From NCBI RefSeq assembly GCF_003576475.1, contig NZ_QWGR01000009.1, forward strand, positions 1 to 64,000: DNA of 64,000 nt. Reading direction: 5' to 3'. Positions 59,366 to 64,000 of the stretch are shown here, piece by piece (the first letter of the stretch is position 1; every line of letters starts with the position of its first letter). The notes under the pieces were generated by a model. The model worked only from the letters and a program-made list of their open reading frames with translations. It was not told the DNA's origin and did not search any database. Position numbers and translations under genes: made by a program. The DNA is from Maribellus luteus (GTDB lineage Bacteria > Bacteroidota > Bacteroidia > Bacteroidales > Prolixibacteraceae).

Positions 59366-61030
59366 TTAATAGCAATAGGTAACCGTCACTTTATCGTAAG
59401 TATATACAGGAACTAAAAGTTTTAAAGTGCTTGTGGTAAACGTGTAACTTGTCGGATCAAGAGTTTCTCCGTTTAGTGCAACACTGCAACTATTACTCGC
59501 ATCGTTTACAATTGCAGTTTTAGCTAACGAGTGTGTTGTAGGAACTGAATCGTCTTCTTCAAACTTTTGAGTATACGATCTAGCTGCAACACTTGTGGCC
59601 TCCCATGTACTTGTGGTGCCATTCCAGCTTAATACCTGCCCATTTGTGGCAGCCATCTGGTTCAAGTCTGCGGCAACAATTGTCCCGTCATCAATTTTAG
59701 CCGAATTTACCGCATCGTTTGCAATCACTGTTGCATTGTAGGTTCCGGTAACATCTCCATTAAAAATTGCTGCTTTTGCCAGCTTTTCGTTTTCAAGATC
59801 AGAAATAGCTGAAGTATTGATCGTAATATTTGTTGTATTGCTTTCAATCAAGTTTCTTGTTAATGTGCTGTCGGCTTCCAGTTTTGTCTCCAAACTGGTA
59901 AATGCTGCTTCGATACCCGCACTGTTGCTGTTCATGTCGGCACGTATTTGCGAGGCGGTATCTTTTATTGCCTGCGAATTGTCGGCAATAGCTGAAGTAT
60001 TGATCGTAATATTTGTTGTATTGCTTTCAATCAAGTTTCTTGTTAATGTGCTGTCGGCTTCCAGCTTTGTTTCCAAACTGGTAAATGTTGCTTCGATACC
60101 TGCACTGTTGCTGTTCATGTCGGCACGTATTTGCGAGGCGGTATCTTTTATTGCCTGCGAATTGTCGGCAATAGCTGAAGTATTGATCGTAATATTTGTT
60201 GTATTGCTTTCAATCAAGTTTCTTGTTAATGTGCTGTCGGCTTCCAGCTTTGTTTCCAAACTGGTAAATGTTGCTTCGATACCTGCACTGTTGCTGTTCA
60301 TGTCGGCACGTATTTGCGAGGCGGTATCTTTTATTGCCTGCGAATTGTCGGCAATATGCGTTTTATTCGAGTTAATAATTGTATTTGCCTCACCTCCGTT
60401 AATACTAACATCTTCCAGATTCTTCTCTAGTTTTCCCAAAGCAGTTTGAATCGATTCTCCTGCAACCAAAACACCACCGTTGGTAGATTTTACATATTGT
60501 GCAGTAAGATTTACAAGTGAGGCATCAATATAACGATCAAGCCATTCGGCAAGATTAACCGAACTGCTACTTTCACTATCTTGTTCCCGTACCGATAAAA
60601 CAGAACCTTCCAATTTCAACTCAGGTTTCTTAGAACCTACTTGCTCCCAGGAAGTACTTGACTTTACATATAAAAGTCTGGTTTCAGGATTAAAGGAAAA
60701 ATCACCTTCCTGCGCCTTGACAGGATAGGAAGTGCCTATACTTATTTGCACATCTCCAATATGGCTCCATTTTCCGGAAGCATAACAGTAGTAGCAATCT
60801 TCTGAAGAATCGTAAACCAACAAGCCATTGACTGGGGCAACAATTGCCTCTCGTTCGGCACTTGTCATACGTGGAGCCAAAAAACCTTTGCTTTTCGACA
60901 CTAATTCCAAAATCGCACTCCGTTCTGCATCAACTCCTCCTTTTCCAATGCTAACACCACCATCCTGTGCAAATAGGTTAAGCGGTATCCCCAGAGTACA
61001 AATTATCAATATCAGGTAAACTTTTTTCAC
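59366..61030 (-). CDS. surface fibre-like protein with coiled-coil repeats
   Basis: A 554-residue exported protein: signal peptide 1-21 (ending LFAQD), a head segment related to the other proteins of the locus (SKSKGFLAPRMTSAEREAI, CYYCYASGKWSHIG), a linker, then a Thr/Asn/Ser/Ile-rich coiled-coil region with three near-identical 61-residue repeats (SQAIKDTASQIRADMNSNSA, FTSLETKLEADSTLTRNLIE) and a C-terminal domain (NQMAATNGQVLSWNGTTSTW, ending TVTYCY). Similar phage tail-fibre-like or trimeric stalk proteins occur on bacterial surfaces. Length of the stalk would change in 61-residue steps if repeats recombine. Confidence 0.78.
   Translation of the reverse strand: MKKVYLILIICTLGIPLNLFAQDGGVSIGKGGVDAERSAILELVSKSKGFLAPRMTSAEREAIVAPVNGLLVYDSSEDCYYCYASGKWSHIGDVQISIGTSYPVKAQEGDFSFNPETRLLYVKSSTSWEQVGSKKPELKLEGSVLSVREQDSESSSSVNLAEWLDRYIDASLVNLTAQYVKSTNGGVLVAGESIQTALGKLEKNLEDVSINGGEANTIINSNKTHIADNSQAIKDTASQIRADMNSNSAGIEATFTSLETKLEADSTLTRNLIESNTTNITINTSAIADNSQAIKDTASQIRADMNSNSAGIEATFTSLETKLEADSTLTRNLIESNTTNITINTSAIADNSQAIKDTASQIRADMNSNSAGIEAAFTSLETKLEADSTLTRNLIESNTTNITINTSAISDLENEKLAKAAIFNGDVTGTYNATVIANDAVNSAKIDDGTIVAADLNQMAATNGQVLSWNGTTSTWEATSVAARSYTQKFEEDDSVPTTHSLAKTAIVNDASNSCSVALNGETLDPTSYTFTTSTLKLLVPVYTYDKVTVTYCY
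59806..60354. repeat. three tandem 183-bp repeats inside a coding sequence
   Basis: The same sequence starts at 59806, 59989 and 60172, a period of 183 bp = 61 codons. Copies differ at only a few bases (for example GCTGCTTCGATACCC against GTTGCTTCGATACCT), so they are recent or homogenised. The reading frame is kept across all copies. Confidence 0.92.
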
Positions 61031-61102
61031 AACGGTTATTTTTAGTTATGTTTCTTTTATTTGTTTTTCAATAATAATTTCCTCAATGCTTCGTCAGATT
61101 TA

Positions 61103-62137
61103 TCAGAACGCAATTGAAGCAGTGCTTTTATATTTTGCTGAGTTTATTCTACTCGCAGTAGATTCAGACTTAACTTCTTTTTTATGACTTTTTAGGTTCA
61201 TTATTTCGTAAGCCAGACGTAATCCGTGCGAGTTGAACTGATTTAAACCATCGCCAATACCCAATTCGAAGATGTAGCCCACTTTCATATTGTTTAATAC
61301 TTTCAAATCGAGGATGAACGTTTGTGCCTGCCCAAAACGATGGCTGGTACCCAGCCACACTTTGTCGCGTAAGATAAAATTTGCTGCAAGGTCGTAAACC
61401 ATCGGCACAGTTGCTGTTTTAACAATTACACCATTGTTTGAAGAATACGACTTTTCATTGTAGTATTTCAGAATAAACTCTGGGCGGAACTCAATCGATG
61501 GAGATAATTTGAACTTTGTTCCCAAGGCAAAATCAAACCCGGGAAAATATTGAGAATCATCTTTATCTTTCCCGAAACTGGCGGTCATCGAACTTAGCCC
61601 TAAATGCCAAATATCAGAATAAAGATATAAACCAACCGAGGTTGTTGGGTACACTCTATTTAAATCAGACTGGGCTAACAAAAAACTTAAATCTTCATCG
61701 GGATAGCAGATTATTTCGTTTTCATTAAACGAACTTTGCAAAAATCCCACGCTATAGCCCAAAGCTAAGTGGATTTTCTCAGAGATACTAATGTTATGGC
61801 AAAAGCCTGCATTAAACTCTGTAGTATTACGCAAACCAATATCTTCAACAATTACCTTTATGTTTGCCCCGAGTCTGGTCTTTCTAATCGGAAGGAAAAT
61901 ATTACCCACATATGTTTCGGGACTATACCTGAATTTATTGCCCCACTGTGCTCTGTTATACAAACTTATCGATACATTCTCTTTAAAAGAGTTATATGCA
62001 GGATTTAGGAATTCCTGTAGCAACAGACCTTGTGTATGCATAGGGACATCCTGAGCTTTCGCTTGCTGAGAAACCAACAGCCCGCAACAAAGCAGCATAA
62101 TTCCACTAAAAAACAGTATTCTTTTGTTCTTCTCCAT
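61103..62137 (-). CDS. PorP/SprF family T9SS membrane protein
   Basis: A 344-residue outer-membrane protein of the PorP/SprF family. After a signal peptide (1-28, ending AKAQD) comes the typical opening HTQGLLLQEFLNPAYNSFKENVSISLYNRAQWG, later GLYLYSDIWHLGLSSMTASF and a beta-barrel with ending HGLRLAYEIM. PorP and SprF are needed for secretion or anchoring of particular T9SS substrates such as SprB. Paired here with a type B (CHU_C) protein upstream, it is probably that protein's dedicated partner. The ATG at 62137 is preferred over 62167. Confidence 0.9.
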   Translation of the reverse strand: MEKNKRILFFSGIMLLCCGLLVSQQAKAQDVPMHTQGLLLQEFLNPAYNSFKENVSISLYNRAQWGNKFRYSPETYVGNIFLPIRKTRLGANIKVIVEDIGLRNTTEFNAGFCHNISISEKIHLALGYSVGFLQSSFNENEIICYPDEDLSFLLAQSDLNRVYPTTSVGLYLYSDIWHLGLSSMTASFGKDKDDSQYFPGFDFALGTKFKLSPSIEFRPEFILKYYNEKSYSSNNGVIVKTATVPMVYDLAANFILRDKVWLGTSHRFGQAQTFILDLKVLNNMKVGYIFELGIGDGLNQFNSHGLRLAYEIMNLKSHKKEVKSESTASRINSAKYKSTASIAF

Positions 62138-62195
62138 TATAATAAACTGATGATTGGCATTTGCCAATTATTAAGATAGTCCCATTCAGGAAGGA

Positions 62196-63419
62196 CTAAT
62201 TCCGTCCGACGATCTCAATTATGTTGCGCATTAATATTTTTTCTCCTTCAAGATTCTCCAAATTCATTTCATAGAAATAGGTTCCTTCTTTATAATTAAT
62301 AGCATCGAAATCGTTTTTATAATTACCGCTTTCGTAAACTAAATTACCGTGCCGACTGAATACTTTTAGCGTAATTTGTTTATAGTTATTTATACCAGGC
62401 ACTTCAAACGTACTTCGTGCCGTGCCGTTAACCACCAAAAAATTAACCAACTTCGGTCCCTCATTTTCAATGCCTGGATTTGTTATTTTTCCCAACTGCC
62501 CAAGTGCCAGCAAACCACTGTTATTCGGAGTATTGGTTGACAGGTAAAGCATATCGCGGGTTAAAACGGAATTAAAATCCATTACAAATTTAGGCGGGAG
62601 TACCTCTAAATCAGAAATATTCAATACACTAAGCGAATATTTCTCCGATTCATCAACACCGAATAACGACATGCCAGGGATAAAAGCAGTAGTCGCGTTT
62701 TCGGTATCAACCTGCCATCCTCCAGGCAAAGTAAGGCTCACCTCTGTTTGGGCTGCATTCCAGGTTGTTTCAATATCGGGTAAATACGACACACTTATTT
62801 TATCCAATGAAGAACAGCTTTCAATATAAAAAGAGCGAATACCATTATTATCTCCCACCGGGAAAAAATAAGTATCAAATGGATTTACATTCCTTGAGAT
62901 TGTTCCAATCACATAAGATTCAGAGTTTAAATCATCTGAACAGGAAATGGCATCGGCGGACAAATTTTCAACATATAACTCGCTACCGGGCAAAACATCA
63001 ATCAGCCCCGAAGTAAGGTGAAGTGAATTGCTTACCAAAAACCGGCTATTTATATATGTTGTGCCTTTACGTGACAAATACAAGTTTGAAACTAAGGCGG
63101 AACTACCCGATACCGAATAATCTTCATCTCCGTACAAATAGAAATTACCACTTCCCTGAATAGAACTATTTAATTCAAGCGTACCGCCTGAAGTACAATA
63201 AATATTACCCGAATTATTAAACAGTACATTGCTATTAATTTTAAGGCTGCCATTTATTGCTACCCCGGCATCGTTACTAATTTTAAGGCTGGTTTTGGTT
63301 ACATTTAAATCGGTAGCAAAAACTGCTTCTGAACCAAAAAATACGATACAAATTAAGAGGAATACTAAACCCTTAGTTGAAAAATTGTTTTGGGAGATAA
63401 TTTTGGGGTTCCTTATCAT
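62196..63419 (-). CDS. T9SS type B sorting-domain (CHU_C) protein
   Basis: A 407-residue exported protein. Residues ~15-35 are a hydrophobic signal; the central part is Asn/Ser-rich with beta-helix-like repeats (LNVTKTSLKISND, INGSLKINSNVLFNNSGNIYCTSGG). The C-terminal ~85 residues are a gliding-motility-type CHU_C sorting domain (NFLVVNGTARSTFEVPGI, ITLKVFSRHGNLVYES, YKEGTYFYEMNLENLEGEKI, ending IEIVGRN). Type B cargo are exported by T9SS and fixed with help of PorP/SprF, encoded 58 bp downstream. It is the first gene of the surface locus. Confidence 0.88.
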   Translation of the reverse strand: MIRNPKIISQNNFSTKGLVFLLICIVFFGSEAVFATDLNVTKTSLKISNDAGVAINGSLKINSNVLFNNSGNIYCTSGGTLELNSSIQGSGNFYLYGDEDYSVSGSSALVSNLYLSRKGTTYINSRFLVSNSLHLTSGLIDVLPGSELYVENLSADAISCSDDLNSESYVIGTISRNVNPFDTYFFPVGDNNGIRSFYIESCSSLDKISVSYLPDIETTWNAAQTEVSLTLPGGWQVDTENATTAFIPGMSLFGVDESEKYSLSVLNISDLEVLPPKFVMDFNSVLTRDMLYLSTNTPNNSGLLALGQLGKITNPGIENEGPKLVNFLVVNGTARSTFEVPGINNYKQITLKVFSRHGNLVYESGNYKNDFDAINYKEGTYFYEMNLENLEGEKILMRNIIEIVGRN

Positions 63420-63569
63420 TATGCTAAATTATGTGTCCTTATTTTTTATGTAAACAACAAGCTATCCATCTTCTGTTGCAGCCGGTTTCACATTCAATTG
63501 TATCATCGGCCATCACCACTCTTCTTTTAAAAAAAAGTTATACAAAAATGCTCAGATATAAGAAATTTG

Positions 63570-63622
63570 TTTGTAGGGCAAAGACGAAATATTTGTAGGG
63601 TAATTCTGATTGTATTGTAGGT
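63570..63622. promoter_or_regulatory. three direct repeats at 22-bp spacing
   Basis: TTTGTAGGG at 63570-63578 and 63592-63600 and ATTGTAGGT at 63614-63622 stand exactly two helical turns apart, 150-200 bp upstream of the surface locus. They could be tandem sites for a regulator; the adjacent LuxR-type gene is one candidate. Confidence 0.55.
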
Positions 63623-63790
63623 GAAAACTTACAAAGTAAAGTGTTTTAGTGGAAGAACAGAGAGTGAAGCCAATGTGATCTTGCAACTTCCAAAGGTTTT
63701 AATCCCAGCCTTTCTTGGGTTCTGACAAAAAACCAACGAAAAGAATAACAGGAACTTAAACCTGGAAAAAAGACTCAATAATTTATATTA

Positions 63791-64000
63791 TTAAATTAAA
63801 CGATTTTCAATACAATATCGTGCAAGTTCAGTATTCTTTTCCAGTTTCATTTTTTCCATAATCCTACTCCGGTACGTGCTAACTGTTTTGCTTGATATAC
63901 AAAGTTCAGTCCCAATTTCCTTTAACGACTTTCCTCCCGCAATTTTAATCATAATTTCAAATTCACGATCCGATAGTTTTTCATGTGCTGGCTGGTTGTT
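63791..64000 (-). CDS. LuxR/FixJ-type response regulator, C-terminal part
   Basis: The last 69 residues of a gene whose start lies beyond the window. It is a GerE/LuxR helix-turn-helix: KLSDREFEIMIKIAGGKSLK, then EIGTELCISSKTVSTYRSRI and MEKMKLEKNTELARYCIENR. The family normally has an N-terminal receiver domain, presumably outside the window. Same strand as the surface locus, ending 372 bp before its first gene, so it could control that locus. Confidence 0.9.
   Translation of the reverse strand, partial: NNQPAHEKLSDREFEIMIKIAGGKSLKEIGTELCISSKTVSTYRSRIMEKMKLEKNTELARYCIENRLI

Noticed and set aside
58933-59382. 149-codon + strand ORF in the gap of the surface locus
   Set aside because: It overlaps the 5' region of the TlpA-like gene and the 3' end of the next one, and shows no conserved pattern or proper start context.
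59817-60449. 210-codon + strand ORF opposite the coiled-coil repeats
   Set aside because: It is the antisense of the 61-codon repeats, without signal or family, while the minus-strand protein has a signal peptide and a recognisable head.

Overview
The window is a chromosomal segment of a Bacteroidota bacterium, most likely a Marinilabiliales/Prolixibacteraceae-type marine or sediment organism. The evidence is the type IX secretion system (T9SS) signals at both ends (type A and type B sorting domains, PorP/SprF), Bacteroidota-restricted families (DUF4251, DUF4412, DUF6261, DUF1460), several TAnnTTTG -7 promoter elements, and a general lack of strong Shine-Dalgarno sequences. Family names were recognised by reading the proteins; no database search was run.

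Layout. 1-8 kb: tail of a T9SS cargo protein, dacB (PBP4), fluC/crcB with DUF190, the GGGtGRT protein with its NifU/IscU-like partner, a C_GCAxxG_C_C protein and enolase. 8-15 kb: a repeat-rich accessory island. It holds five tandem 258-bp units, each with four 5-bp-stem/3-nt-loop hairpins, two more dispersed units, a 6 x 41-bp array, further palindromes, and AT-rich + strand ORFs alternating with a recurring GC-rich palindromic element in a cassette-like way. 15-41 kb: mostly conserved core genes: sodB, a PlsC-like acyltransferase, sfsA, divergent tsaD/tamB, nhaD, exbB-exbD-TonB/TolA-like, a YitT-type protein, a sodium:solute symporter, an SDR, a VOC protein, a DUF1460 amidase, small outer-membrane proteins, a hemolysin III-type protein, an orphan rhaB and trxB. 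A second 41-bp array of the same family (29.6 kb) and a 26-bp perfect inverted repeat (31.5 kb) sit between core genes.

41.3-48.5 kb: tRNA-Pro(GGG) followed by a mobile-gene remnant and a stress-type island (AraC regulator with an N-terminal MxCxxC metal-binding motif, cupin, small proteins, a two-part glycosyltransferase, cold-shock protein, and an lmo0937-like/CsbD/SPFH/UspA operon). Two promoters in this island share the same bipartite element with identical spacing, which suggests a local regulon.

49-63.4 kb: a minus-strand surface-protein locus. It has a T9SS type B (CHU_C) protein, PorP/SprF, a coiled-coil protein with 183-bp internal repeats, a TlpA-like thioredoxin protein, two giant proteins with 11 and 6 Ig-like repeats ending in a FISUMP domain, and a head-only paralog. 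Upstream are three direct repeats at 22-bp spacing and the 3' end of a LuxR-type regulator gene.

Points most worth following: the tamB N-terminus, which is in frame with its plausible ATG only after a -1 shift at an A_AAA_AAG site; the shared promoter element of the stress island; the triloop-hairpin repeat families; the cassette-like array; and the modular surface locus.
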